Assembly: GCA_905331475.1 (NCBI GenBank) | Contig: CAJNYU010003455.1 | Location: forward strand, 105,203-169,202 | Source of the DNA: Rotaria socialis | Taxonomy: Eukaryota; Rotifera; Eurotatoria; Philodinida; Philodinidae | DNA length: 64,000 nucleotides | Direction: 5' to 3' | Shown here: positions 1 to 13,600 of the stretch, piece by piece | Position numbering within the stretch: the first letter of the stretch is position 1 | How the letters are laid out: each line of letters begins with the position of its first letter | Notes under the pieces: model-generated | What the model was told of the DNA's origin: nothing | Database searches by the model: none | Seen by the model: only the letters and a program-made list of their open reading frames with translations | Position numbers and translations under genes: made by a program

Positions 1-380
1 GTGGTGTTGGTAGTACTACTACTACATGCATACGTGTCAGTCGTATTCTTAGGTAATAGATGTTTCGCATCCAATTAATAATGCGAATAAAAAAATATCC
101 GCGAGTAGCATTTTTCATTTTTTTCTTCTTTTTTGATATTTCATTAAGAAGAGTAAAATAATATTTATTCGACTCTCGTCAAATGTTATGTATCAGTGTC
201 ATCTAACATAAAAGAATACATTCTTTGTCACCGATTTTCATAGAAATTTGAGTGGATACTCAACATAGAGTGTTATGTAGTACGCAATAGCACGTAGCAT
301 TTTTTTAAATCTATTGTATACTATTTTAGATGATTCTTTTTCAATAAGAAATCAACCGTAGCTAATAAAGAAATAATATA
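1..380. other. Gene-free AT-rich flank upstream of the first innexin exon
   Basis: No exon-like reading frame was seen. The sequence is AT-rich with homopolymer tracts. If the exon at 381 is expressed, this is where its promoter and 5' UTR would lie, but no specific promoter element could be supported. Confidence 0.4.
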
Positions 381-667
381 ATGGTCGATGTACTCTACAT
401 AATAACGTTTGTCCCAACAGTACTTCTATCAACACTGCGATCTGACGATGATGGATTCGATAAAATGAATTATAAATATACAGTCGCTTTACTTATTCTT
501 TTCTCAACAATAACAGCAACAAAACAGTTTGATGATGATCGTATTGAATGTTGGAGTCGAGCAAATTATATTAAACCGTATGTTGATTATACAAATCAAA
601 TATGCTATATTTCATCAACCTATTATGTTGATAGAAATAAAACAATACCAACAAATATTCAAGATCG
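381..667 (+). CDS. Innexin N-terminal exon, first copy (orphan or alternative first exon)
   Basis: This 95-codon open exon starts at ATG 381 and ends at a GT donor (GATCG|GTAAGA). It encodes the innexin N-terminus: a hydrophobic start, an SDDD..D.MN.KYTV segment before the first membrane helix, and the first extracellular loop with ECWSRANY...QICY, including the two loop cysteines. It aligns over its whole length with exon 1 of the complete innexin at 5703-5998, at roughly 45 percent identity by eye, with no stop or frameshift. No matching exon 2 (the YYQW helix exon) was seen in the 5 kb that follow. It ends in splice phase 2, as does the 5703 exon, so it could splice in frame to the exon at 6109 and give a 489-residue protein. 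It may be an alternative first exon or a fragment of a duplicated gene. Expression is not shown. Confidence 0.75.
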
Positions 668-3600
668 GTAAGACACTTTGAAATGACAGGACAGATGTTG
701 ATAACACTATTAATTGTATCCGAGACATACCTCATCGAGAGAATACAATAAGGTCAATCAATGTTAAAATATCAAGTTCGCTCGTCTTGATTTTACATAA
801 TAAAATAAATTTTTCATTGTACATATTGACAAGAGCTCAGGGTCATCGAAAGAAAAATGTTTTTCTTTTCTGTAGATTTCTATTGAGTTGCGAATAAGAA
901 ATAGTAATGTTCTCAAACAGAGTGATTTCCCACAGCAGTCTTTGAGTAGCCTATTCATTCGATGAAAAGTCTTGAATACTTTTAATCATATGTAAATATA
1001 CATTCACAATTAAAGCAATGCAAAAACATCAGCTGCAAACCGACTCCTAAATAGCTATTGGGACTAAAGAAAAACAAATGTGTTTTCGTAGTTCCCGGGG
1101 TATAATTATAAGAAAAACAGAATTTCTTACCAATAAATATAATATAATGATCGGTACAACTGTTCAGGTTCTATCCTAGGCTCAAATTAAACGAATAAGT
1201 TGTTGATTATGTTCCTTGAGACCGACAAGAAAGTCTATTTTAGAATGTTATAGACACTAAGTTTTCAAGAGCACTTTCATATGAAGAATGCCTAACAAGA
1301 ATGATTCTTTCAAACCAATTATTGAGCAAGCCAGTTATATTTTAGTAGATGCAAGAACCGTCTGTGTCTCTTAATATATTGAGATTCATATTATAAATAG
1401 TGAGAAAAATAAGCCTTGAGAGACATGCTATGCTAATGACCCAAAAACTGATAATTCATAAGATTCTGGATTAGACATTTCAGAAAATTCCTACAGTGAC
1501 ACAATCAACAAATTTTACTTTTGTTTTAATTTAATACTCAGATAGAGCACGAAGAACGTTCACCAATATTAATTTTTTCATGCACTAGGTAGACATTTCA
1601 TTATCATAGAATCCAACGTCAACGGTGACAAAAATATGTTTTCGTAGCTAGTTTTCTTTTTTTACAAGCTATATGAAAAAAACTTGACTTCTCACTGAGT
1701 TTTGTGTATGGTTTTAGTAGTTAGCATAATTTTGTCTACAAATAAATTTATTTCAGGGGTTCTCGTGAGATTAATAGGCTGCAAAAATAGTATTCTGCAA
1801 TGCAATTAAGTATTTTCTAATTGAAAAATTGGAATCAGAATGAAGTTTCGTATATCATACAAATTGAAATAATAGAATTCAAAAAAAAAGACTTTTATCA
1901 ATGAACATGAAGGCCGTTTTTTCATAGATTAAGTTACAATCACTGCAATAAAAGTTTCATCCTAATTACGAAACATAAGCAGTTTTTAAAAATATCGCAG
2001 CCAAAAATTGACCTTATCCATGTTTGTCCGATATTCGATAACTACGAAAATGCCAGACGTATGGTTAGTTCTATGTTAGATTCTAATTGGACCGATAAAT
2101 GTACAAAGGATGCATTCAATTGATTTCTACGATAATAGCGCCATACGTGATATTCGTATTATTGAAATGGAAAGTTGATATAGCTCTTGTTAAATAATCT
2201 GAATAGGTTATTGATAAAAATGAACTATTTTTATTTGTTTCATTATTTCGAATCACACTTACAACTATTGAATATGCGCTAATTCAATATTTTTTTATCG
2301 AAAGATAATGAATTGAATATAGACATAGACATTATCGCGATGTTATCAGATTCACAAATGACATAGGAATGTATCCATCATAAATATGATAAACATGTTA
2401 TGGTAATAACCTTTCGTTTTAATTAGTTATTTATTGTTAATTATTCTCGCCCTTCCATTTGATCTGTTAATTTCCGTTTTCTTTTCAGAAATGTTTCAGC
2501 AACGATGTTGCTTTCGTCCTACTATTTGATTAAGTTTTCCAACATCTATCTATAAGCATCGACATACACGTATTTTGCTTCTAGACTTAGACTAAAAATA
2601 TGAAAGCGGGACGAAGGTAAAATCGTTGCCGAAACATTACTGACAATAAAACTAAAAGATTAAAGACAAGAAATTAAACATAACTAATAAAAACACATAA
2701 TGATATTGCTCTTAATTGAAAAATTGAAAAAAAAATATTAGACATCGAATACAGTGAAAAACATTCTACCAGTTGTTCATATTAATTTTATAAACTATTT
2801 CACGTAAAGAAAAGGAATTTCTTGATAAAAACTTTCTCACACTATTGTTTTTATATTTCTCATATGAACCTACTTTTCGTGAGCAATAAAAAACTAAACT
2901 TCAATAGCGCAATCGAAATTTTAATTTTTAGCGCTTTCATAAAAGTAGGAGATGCACAGAGAACATATTTTGAAAATCATCTTAGAATTCCTTCAGAATC
3001 GCAATGGATCATATTCTTCGGCATAACCCAGAAACTTCTTTGCTAATGGAATATCACGGATTCACATCCCATACATCAAATCAGTCTTGCTGCCAAATAT
3101 ATTGAAAATCTCTAATTACATATATCGCATCAAAGCTGAAGTACAAGATTACGTTTTGAATAAGAAAAATGTTTTTGAAATTCAAAAGGAAATTCCCAAA
3201 AAGATAAAATAAGTTGTTGGCAATGCATGCAATCGTGTATCAACGACCGAAAGAAGCAGTGCTTATATAATAGATCTAACTATCGGAAGACACACGATGA
3301 ATTAGAATGGCTTACGGAGTGATCGCTTTTATCGAAACATTATAATAGACAAGTGGCATCGTCGATACGGTACTATACAAGAATGAATCACGAAGAAGCT
3401 AGCTATCAGCTAAAACAGCAATGAATTATATATATATACATCTGTCTTCTATAGTCAAGAAGATGAGAGGTTTACGCATATAGATATTTACATTTTAGCA
3501 ATGTAACGAAGAACCAACCGACTATCTTTTTATGTATGAAAGCTATGATTGTTTATTTTACTTTAGCCCTAAATGATTTTTCTTTTGAGTTAGTAATAGA

Positions 3601-5702
3601 TTTTTGTGAATATGGTTAGGTTTCATTACTTATATACTCGCTTCATATAAATCAGTGCTCGAAAAGTAATTTGATAAAATGCTTTCCTTATGTTTCTGCA
3701 TGTTTAAGAAGCGCTCAGAAATTTCAAGATTCGAAGTCACCATCACTTTTCTGAAGTTTCTCATTTGCAAACATTGAAAAGGGAAATTTTCTAAAATAGG
3801 CAAATGTAACTTGAATGAATTTCAACTAACTAGAAATGATTGAAACCAGCGATAAATAAGATGATAACTATAAAAAAATAAAAAAGATAATGTTTCTCAA
3901 TAAACGATTAGAGTAATGATTAGTTAATTCAACAGCATTGGTGTCTACTGTGAATATTTTGGTAACTGAGATATAATGTTAGCCGAAGCAGTCACTCGAT
4001 TTCGACTTACATTACAATTTAGAAAGTTAATTCGTGTACTGCTGAATGACTGCTCTCAGATGTTTGATTTTTGCATTACTTTCTTACGAATAATAGCGTC
4101 ATAAATTCTATAGGAAAAGAACGGTAACATAGAGTGTGCAATGGAAGAGATTAGCGATCAATTTTTCTTGGTCTAAACTTGAACTTAATGTTTCTGCTTA
4201 GTATCGATTCAAAATACCTTAATCTACAGTTCTACATCAGTTGTAAACTAATATTTTTAACTTTTTCTCGCGTACTTTGAAAAGCTGAAAAGTGATTAAA
4301 CACTTTATAAAATGACTTTGCAATCATCGTTATTTATTTCCTTCCTTCTTTAACTCCGTTTTTTTATCGCTTCAGTTCTCCTGTGAATTACTACATCCAA
4401 CGCATACTAAATAGATACAAAAAAATGAGTGTCTTAAGAACATTGTTCTTCAATATATTTATTTTTGTACAAGCTTATTTTCAGTTTCGTCGGAAAATCG
4501 CAGTTTAGAAAGAAATGGATAAATGCAGTAAAATCGAAGATCTAGGAAAATATCTACGTTTCAGTGTAAATGTTAATTGAACAAGAAATATCTTTTAGAA
4601 ATTAAGACTTCAATTTTCTACTACTTTAAACAAACACTAAAAGCATAACTAATACTTTGGTTATTCTCCTTAGTGATCTCAAACGAATCGGTTGTTTTTT
4701 CTCCGTCTTTTGACACTCAAACGAAAAGAAGTTTTACAATTTTATATACTATTATGTATTGAAAATCTTGCAAAGGTGTACGAGTATTTGATTTATTTTT
4801 GTACATAGTCTAATAAAGAACTAGATTGTATTCTATGAAAAAACTAATTTACACGTTCTATTGATGATAATAATTAAGCTTTACCCAAATCTTGAAAAGT
4901 TTCTTTTTATTGTATAATTACTTAACGAAATCGTTGATAGGCTTCTCTAAGTGTGTAATAAACTATTCTACGCTGGAAATAAAATCTAAAAATTTTTGAT
5001 TTATAATCATGCAACGAGAAATTCTTTTTTCTCTCTATCTCTAATATTTTTCTAACTAGCACTATAATTAACAATCAAATCTCTATAAAAAAAAAAAAAG
5101 AAAAGAAAAGGACTCTTTTCGATGAATCAATAGACACAAGCGATCAAATTTAACTGCGAACAATGAATATTCAGTATCAATGTTGTATTGATATTGACGA
5201 ATATTTAATTTGATATCTATAGGAAATAAAAAAATCCTCAAATGCCATTAAGACTACATTGATGGTGAAAATCGTTGCTATTTAATTTGTAAACTTAAAC
5301 ATTCTAGCGAGCATGTGTCGTCTAGTTGTCACCAGATGAACACACACAAAAAGACATTTTTAGGCACGTTCATCTATAGAATATGATGTGTTCTTACTGT
5401 TGCTGTTGCTTAACTATTTCATAAAACTTGTCCTTGGAATGTTTGTTAGTAGGCATCATTTTCTCTTTATCTTTCCTATGACACTTTTCTCAGGTCCCAA
5501 TTGATCAATTCTTTGCAATGTGCCATATAGATGCTAACATATATGTTGTCGATGGATAAAATTCATCAATTTAAGAGTAACAGAGCAGAAAACAAGTTCC
5601 ATCTGGTGCATTTTCTTACATGTTTCATTACTTGTTCACTGCTGAATATTATCTTCGTCGTATTATCATCATAAGGAAAGTTTTGAGATTATAAAAAGAA
5701 CA
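668..5702. other. About 5 kb AT-rich stretch between the two innexin first exons
   Basis: No coding exon was recognised on either strand. Short open frames here have no recognisable motif and amino-acid composition typical of AT-rich noise. An inverted repeat lies at about 2486-2643 and is listed separately. The stretch is either a very long first intron (if 381-667 is an alternative exon) or intergenic DNA with a decayed gene copy. Confidence 0.5.
2486..2643. repeat. Imperfect inverted repeat, small MITE-like element
   Basis: The left arm near 2486-2520 (CAGAAATGTTTCAGCAACGA...) is matched in reverse complement by the right arm near 2608-2643 (CAGTAATGTTTCGGCAACGA... on the minus strand). 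About 28 of 35 positions agree and the spacer is about 87 bp. Weaker pairing seems to continue outward to about 2395 and 2710. No target-site duplication was identified. Confidence 0.55.
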
Positions 5703-8110
5703 ATGGAGCATTTTATATACATCTTTTCATTTCTTTTGACATTTGTCGTTCACCATCGACCATCGGACGATGACTTTTTTGATCGTATGAATAGGAAATA
5801 TACTGTTTATGGATTATTTATACTCTCTGTTATATCAGGCTCTCTCTTAACAGCTGATGATATGTCATCGTTAATATCATGTTGGAATCGAGCTAATTAT
5901 CGTGATGCTTATATTAATTATACGAACTATTTTTGTTTTATCATGAGCACATACAGGTTAGACCAGAATGAAACAATACCAAGTACAATGCACGACAGGT
6001 TATTTGACACGCTTTTTTTCCTCTTCCGAAAGAATAGATATGAATAAATTTGATGAAATTAAAAGAAAACAAAATGATTATGCGGTGGTTATGTTTATGC
6101 TTTTATAGGAAAAGTCGTGTATTGAACTATTATCAATGGACGCCATTTATTATTTTATTAATGGCATTATTCTTTTATTTGCCACGTTTATTTTGGCGTT
6201 CATTAAGTGTTCGCTCAGGTATTGATCTTCTTGATTTAGTTGAAGCAGCTGGTGAAACAAAAACACTGAATGACTTTGATGATCGCGATCAATTAATAAA
6301 ATATATTGTTGATACTATTGATATGTATGTTGATGATGCACGTCGACAAACCAATGCAGAAAATCGACGAACATCATTATTCAAAAAGCTTTTCCAATTA
6401 ATTTGCTTTATGACCGGAAAATTTTTAGGCAATTATTTTATTACACTCTATATATTTATTAAGTAAGTTGAAAAGTTTCGACCGAGGTTTTTGCTCTGGA
6501 AAGAAAAATTACTGTTTTCTGCCTTTTGTATTTAATAGGATGTACTATATAGTGAATGTTTTGTTACAAATATGGTTACTGAGTCTTTTTCTTGGTACAA
6601 ATTTTTTAAAATTTGGTTTTGAAAGTGTTAAATTATTTCGATATGGTCTTAATCAACCAGAATCAAAATATTTTCCTAGAGAAACATTCTGTGATTTTCA
6701 TGTACGGGAGCCACTACGCGGTGGGGAACCATTACAAAGAATTACCGTTCAATGTGTTTTAACTGTGAATCTATTCAATCAGGTATTAAACAAAAATTTC
6801 ACACATAGATTTTCTTTTTATTATTGAATAATTATTAAATCAGCTCCTTAATACAATCGTTAATCAATTTTCAATGAGAAAAAAGCACTTTAGAATAATG
6901 ACTTCGAATCGAGACGATTCTTCTTCTCCAATTTTTCTTGTGTTTAATAACTTCTGTTTTCAACAAAATTCGAAAACAAATCATCGGTCCCGTCCCAAAT
7001 CCGGTTGACTCTATCAAAAATCTTCTAAACAATATTGTCTCTAACTCAACCCCTGTATCTAGATAATATCCGCAAAACGGAAGTATGATATGCATCTTTG
7101 TTTGGGAGCTTACTAATATTTTATATTGAAGGGATGACTAGAATGTGACGATGTGTCGCATTCTCTACATTTTTTTCTCTGCCGATCAATGTAGAAAGAA
7201 AAAAATACAAATCTTTGAAATTGTGCATAAAATTCAAGCCAGAGGAGTGATAAAGAAATTCTTCTAGTTTTTTCCCAATTGCTCCTCTGTGGACTTACTC
7301 TAGAAATGATCTTTCTTAAAAATTTCAAGAAGCAAGCATCTTTCTTATGCTCTCAAATTATTTATTGTTCAACATAATTGTTGAAACAAAATAAGCAACG
7401 CGTCAAAAACTGTACAATCCTCTAAATTAAAGTTTACCGTGTCCCATCCCTTGTATGAGTTATTAGTATAGAACAATATTGTAGAATTCATATACAGAGA
7501 AATCTTAATTATAATTTTATTCTAGCAAATATTCACATTATTATGGATTTGGTATGTCTTTATCTTGATGTGTAACATATATGCGTTTATTTTATGGTGT
7601 GTACGTATTGGCTCATCTAGTCTACAATATAATTTTATACATTCTCGTCTTGCACGTACATCTCGATCAGAAATTCCACGTTTTCGTTTTGACTTTAAAC
7701 ACGCTACACGTGGCGTTGGCGATCATGTACAGACCACACTTGTTGATGCTTTTTTACATTACTATTTAGAATCCGACGGATATTTTTTCATACGTATATT
7801 ATCTGCAAATTCATCAGATTTTATCGTACAAGAAATAGTAGAACAGTTATGGGCCGTGTATGTGATTAAATATGGCGAACAACATGCTAAAGAGGCAGAG
7901 GATGCTTATTTTGAATTTCGAAAAGATCCAAATGTTTTGGCTACTATTCGTCAAAACCCATTGCATTCATCGTCAAATTCTGATACGAATCATGAGAAAA
8001 TATATTCAAAATATAACTATGCAAAAGACTATTCACATATTGGTATTGGATTATTAGGAGCAAGTAGTGTCTTAGAACCAATAAACCGTGAACAAAACGA
8101 ACAAGTCTAG
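5703..8110 (+). CDS. Innexin (invertebrate gap-junction channel subunit)
   Basis: Four exons, 5703-5998, 6109-6462, 6539-6782 and 7526-8110, join in frame to about 492 residues. Innexins form gap-junction channels and non-junctional hemichannels in the plasma membrane, with four membrane helices and cytoplasmic ends. Visible hallmarks are the first-loop cysteines (SCWNRANY...YFCF), the innexin signature YYQWTPF opening helix 2 in exon 2, the second-loop FPRETFCDF and VQCVLTVNLFNQ block in exon 3, and the ESDGYFFIRILSANSSD segment in exon 4. The tail of about 80 residues after that is hydrophilic. The start was chosen because the ATG leads directly into the family N-terminus and matches the copy at 381. 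AATAAA signals follow the stop (about 8157). Intron 3 (743 bp) is much longer than the other two and shows no gene. Confidence 0.92.
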
Positions 8111-9235
8111 TAATCATGTTTTATTTTGAATTATTTTCGGATAAATAATTATGCAAAATAAAAATAAATTCCTTTTTAAAAATAAATGTTTTAGAAGCTA
8201 ATCAATTATTATTATTCGATTAAAAACTATAACATCGAAAGAAAGAGAAAAAGATTTCTTTCCGTTGTGTATAAAGAGCTTAACATTGATCAAAGTTCAT
8301 TGTTGACTATACAAGTGCAACAAATATTAACTAATGATTAGAAAAACCTGAACAAAGATCGATTGCAAATAGAATTTTTTATCATGAAATGAATGAACAG
8401 ATTTATCATTTTATAGGTCATGAAAAATTGAAATGTTTGTTTCAAATGCATCAATAACAGAAGGTCAAAACTCAAGGAAAAAAAATATATATATATAGGT
8501 CATACATGGCAACCTACAATTTGAAATACGCATTTTGTATTTGTTCCGTTCTGCTTTTCGAGACCTTGAACAATCATCAACATTTCGAGTGCTCGACAAG
8601 AATAATTTGAATACTTTAATAGAAGTATTCATCTGTGTAGCCCAATTTATTATTACATGAAGTATGTTCGGACAGCAAGTTTTAAATGTCTTATGAAATT
8701 GGCTTTTCTCCGTAGAATAATAAACGTTCAAAATATGTATTTTAGCGTCATTTCCTAGAATATTTGACACTAACTCATGAAAACTACCAATTACAATTGA
8801 AATTCCCCGTGTTACTGACAAAAATTCAGTTATTACGTATGTGCTGATTTTGAATTCATCACCATTTGAGTTTAATAATAGAAGAAGACAAGCATAACAT
8901 GCTGAACATGTTTTATCACCAATGCTTAATTCTTACTCTCAAACAATATAATATAGGGCACAAGTATAATCGTCAAAATACTATCAGCTTATGAATTGCA
9001 AAAGATGATTTTCATAAAAGAATAATAATCTATATTTATCATAGATATTAAGGGATACTTGATCGTGAGAAACGCTTTTCAAATTTCGGAGTCCTCATGT
9101 ATTCGAGACATTGGCGGGCAAGTGTCTCATATGGAGGTGTGGCAACAAAAAATGATGTCGATTTTTTTTAACAGAAAGTCATGTTTTTACTGTAATGTAT
9201 GTATATATAAACACTGATCATTTTTCAGGCGCGGC

Positions 9236-9504
9236 CAGTGGCGACTCAACCCAGCCCCCAAGGGTGTCGCGAGCATCCAAAAACTGTGGGCGTGTACGCA
9301 ACCTATAAAATTGTACTTCAGGTACAGTGTTGCCAGATCTTCCGGATTTTGTGAGTTTTTTTCGAGTTTTTTTTTGATTTTCGACTTTGATATCAGGCAA
9401 CACTGGTTGAAACGTTAAATTGCAAACAAGAATACATATTAATATATAAAGTACATTTTCTAAAAGCTCGCTAGAGGGCTGAATCCATCCTGACTCCGTC
9501 ACTG
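9236..9504. mobile_element. GC-richer DNA-transposon remnant with CAGTG ends
   Basis: This patch of about 270 bp is clearly GC-richer than its flanks. The left end reads CAGTGGCGACTCAACCCAGC. The right end read on the minus strand begins CAGTGACGGAGTCAGGATGG, an imperfect terminal inverted repeat. No coding capacity was recognised and flanking duplications are not preserved. CAGTG-type ends suggest an old non-autonomous cut-and-paste element, possibly hAT-like. A smaller inverted-repeat unit is nested inside at 9325-9405. Confidence 0.5.
9325..9405. repeat. 81-bp mini inverted-repeat unit nested in a transposon remnant
   Basis: The left end CAGTGTTGCCAGATC pairs with the right end, which on the minus strand reads CAGTGTTGCCTGATATC. 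The interior is T-rich (runs of TTTTT with TCGA). The unit lies inside the 9236-9504 remnant, which suggests a later insertion or an internal foldback. No target duplication was found. Confidence 0.5.
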
Positions 9505-10620
9505 GGTGTGACAATTGGCACCAATTGCCTCGTGGTGGTCCGCCAATGATTCGAGATACATTCAAAAGAATAGAATATAATTATTTATTTATTTCCATTC
9601 AAACATTTTGTCACATACAAATTATCATTTTCTCGCCGGACATATTTTTAATTGTTTAAAGTGAATGCTTGTCTCTAGGAACTGTGTATAATTAAAACAG
9701 ATGTGAGTGAACGTTCTAATTCTCATTTTAAGAAAAAAAAGAAACAAACTCATTTTACGGGTATGCTATTTTGTAACAGATAACTATATGGATATATATT
9801 GTGAAAAATAAGAGTAAATAACTGTATACAATATTCAAACGTTATTTTTTCGTATTTTCAAATGGTGATTTAGTTCATAATAATGGATCTACGGAAATAT
9901 AATTTTTTTCTCGATATTGAAAATTTCGCTATACAGCTAATTAATGGCCTCTTGAATTAGGCAATATTTTCTTGGGTAGAATCTGTAGGATTCGAAATTT
10001 TTGCATAGGAAACGACTACATGTGAGTTTCGAGCTGCTCTGTTAGCCACCGTTGTGGGTGTATCGTCAAATTAAAAAAAAGTGCTGCATCTTCATGCCAA
10101 TGTACATGACACTTGTAATTAAAATTCTAATGAAAAATGTTTTGATAAACTTGAGAAAGGTCATTGATGTCAAAAGTTGGAAAATGAATTTAATAAATAA
10201 AGGTGTCGCTGCTGTGATACATCATGGGTGTGGTTTGATGATTCATCGTATCTCCCAGATGTTTTGTTTTGTTTTATTTTGCCTATCTGCCTCATGATTC
10301 GTTTGTCACTTGTTTCGTTTGTTTTGTTGATTGGCGTGTTTATATACCTGTATTTTTAATATCTATTTTATATCATCGGTGAAGTGCATCACGTAAATAG
10401 TCTGTTTTCATATCAGATACTCATTTATACATGTATATATGGATTTATATTGATTATTTTGTAATTTAAGATGTTTATTTCTATGGCCCAATCATTATTT
10501 CTTCAAATGTCATGAATGGTATTTTTCAATGTGGTGTAAAGTTGCTTGTGTATGTTAGACTATTTTGTTCTGTTACATTTATATTTTTTTACAACTCTTT
10601 ACTTAAACGATTACTTATAG

Positions 10621-13600
10621 ATGAATGACCGAGACGATTTCGCCGAATTAATCGGTATGACCGAATGATTGTTTATTTACAGTTTTTCAAACGTGATCAT
10701 TTTTTTTTCTAGGCAGTGCTCGCACTGTAATCAAATGTCCATCATTTTATTTTAATGGTCGTATTCGATATGGAACTAAAGGGGAAAAGGTGGAAGAACG
10801 ACTTCTGGTAAAAAACAAAAAATAATAATAAGCGTTTATTTATTTATTTGCTTCGGTTTTTTCTTCTTCTTAGTGTATGGATGCCGTTCGAGTATATATA
10901 TGTTCGGTTAAAATTCCTGTTAAAGTATAACTTAATTTTGTTATTAATTAAAAATAAATTATTATTCTTTTCAGATCGAATCACAATTTAATATTCTTTC
11001 AATAAAATTAATTGAACGTGTGACTGATTCTCATGTAAATTATTAGTTTTGTTTGTGTATTTGGAAATGAATTTTTTCATCTATTTTTAATTATAGATTT
11101 TGATAGAAACTGATGAGAAACAAGCCCATACATTATATGGTGTTCATGATAAATCATCATTGCAACCATTTCTAATTGTACTTGTACGAAGTTTACATGC
11201 TGTTTTTCCTCATAGATTACAAGCAATGTAAGTATTTCTAATTCAGTTTAATCTGAAAAAATGAATTTTTTTTTTCTGACTTTCCATGTAGTGTGGAAAT
11301 TCGACCTGAGAATGAATATGATAAATTATTACGTTTATCAAATGAATTTTATCAAGATCCGAACATAATGTCAACTGAATCACGTCCATGTGGAGGATTT
11401 TCTCAACGTTATGAGTGTGCTTGCGATTTTTACCAAATACCCTGCAATAGAGCAGTACAAACTGTAAGTTAAAAACAACATCAGACAGACAAATTCGATA
11501 ATGAACTATTCATAATATCAATTAAAACGATCGATTTGTGTTTTGATAGAATAAGTTTGAACATGGCGGAAAACGCTTGAAATTGAAATTAGTTTTTATA
11601 GTGGAAATACACCATGAGTGTGATAAATAATGTGTGCTAATGTAGAAAGTGTAATAACAATTATAAATTTGTGATAAAACAAAGTAGATGAACTTTAGAA
11701 ATCTATAAAAATGGCTCCAGGGAAATTATTGAAAAGATCACTAGTTGTTGATTCAGAGGAGAAGCGCTCTCTAATTCATTGAATGCCTCTTTTTGTTTTC
11801 ATTTATGACTATTAGCAATATTACTACTGAAACAAGATACAAGAGTGTTTTGAAAAATATAACAAGATATTGCCATCCTTACGAAAATTGAATCAAAACT
11901 TTGAAGAGACAATTGTTAATGATTATAGATTCGTCTGACTTTGCTATCTACCCTATTCTAAGAAAAAACCATTCATGATCACAATGTGTCTTTTATGTCG
12001 AACGATAGTAGTGAATATTCATATTTCAAAATCGAAAAAATAGGATAAACTGTGATATCTTTACAGAAATAGATGATGCATCTATTTTTAAATCAAGAGA
12101 ATTTCATTATTTTGACTTCGTGAGTGTTGTTTATGATTGAAAAGATCGATGGTTAATCATGGAAGAGTTCATCTTTTAACGTCAGGCTAAGTCCTTTGTA
12201 CACGCGAAATTCTTTCTTAACACCTCACTGTACACAATTGAGAAATCTTAGTCTTAAAAACTCTCGACTCTGTAGTTCAAAATCTTTGTTTCATCCATTA
12301 AGCAAATTATAATGAATCGACAATAAGTGTATACTTGAGTTTTTATATTGAAGAGTTATATCCTAATGACATTATTGTATCTGCGAGATGTTCATGCAAA
12401 CTGATAAGCAGGTAATCCGCTTCTTTCTTGATATAATGCAATTCTACTATATTCGCCAAGTTTTGGATTCACTGTTTTTTTTTTAATACAAACATTTTCT
12501 TTACACTTTGCCTAAATCTCACGTTGTGTAACACTAATCGACTTGTTTGCCTAAAATGTCACATTTTTAATCCTATTGTAAACAGACTAACCATTGGTAT
12601 TGATACATGTACGAGTGAAACCAAACAAATTGTTTACAAATACGAGTTCTTATTGTAATGCTATGTTTTTAATATACATCTATGCTCTAAAGATTCAATA
12701 GATCGGCTTTTCTATAATGAATTAATTTTTTTTTATTTAGCTCGTTGACACTGTATTTGCTCATCGAACATCACGTGAATTTACATTTCGAGAATTTGAA
12801 TCACTGACACAAAAAGATTGGCTACCTATCATTGGTGCTTTACGTCACAATGAATGGTTTACAAAAATAACAATCGAAAATATTAAATTAGTTCGTGATC
12901 TAAGAAATAGTTATGTTCTTGTTTTTGAGTTTTTCATAAATATTATTTTTAGACATCAGAAAATATCGACGAACTTTGCACTTTCGTTCGTCTATGTAAA
13001 GCAGTGCAAGATTTACGTTTAATCAATTGCGGCCTTAGACAGTAGGAATTCGATTTGATTAATAAATCAAAAATATATATTGGTTTTTCAATTCTAGTGA
13101 TTTCTGTACACGTTTTACACATTCATTACCTGTCTGTCATATTGAAAAACTTGATCTATCAAATAATGCACTCGAAGATAAAGGTTTAATCGCGTTAAGC
13201 TCATCATTACAACAACGTAAATTACCTCTTATATCAATTAATTTGCAATCATGTTCATTAACACATAAAAGTTTACTTGTATTCAATACAGCAATAATTA
13301 ATAATAATAATTTATTAAAAAATCTTCAAATACTTAATTTATCAGGAAACCGTATTAAAGAAGAAAATGTATGTTTAGTCTAGAGATGAGTGTGGGGCCT
13401 ATATTGTTTTCTTTTCCTTATCGGCCATAGCCGTAGGAAATTCACCCGTAGTTCTATTGTTGCCTACTACAGTTTTGGTCCCACACATCTCGATTCAGTG
13501 CATAAAATGATTAACAACTAATTCCATTGTTTTTTTTAGTGTATAACAATTTTATTTCAGAATAATGATAATGTCCTTGAAGAATTGCATTTAAGTGACA

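Larger units (their letters stand above)
8111..10620. other. Gene-free interval between innexin and CARMIL
   Basis: No coding exon is supported. The first part is the innexin 3' region. A GC-richer patch at 9236-9504 carries transposon-like ends and is listed separately. The T-rich stretch at 10240-10620 leads into the CARMIL start and probably holds its promoter and 5' UTR. Confidence 0.5.

Noticed and set aside
8465..8821. 118-codon frame on the minus strand
   Set aside because: No recognisable motif, no splice context, and composition typical of chance frames in AT-rich DNA.
10052..10297. 81-codon plus-strand frame just upstream of CARMIL
   Set aside because: Low-complexity composition, no domain; more likely CARMIL 5' region.
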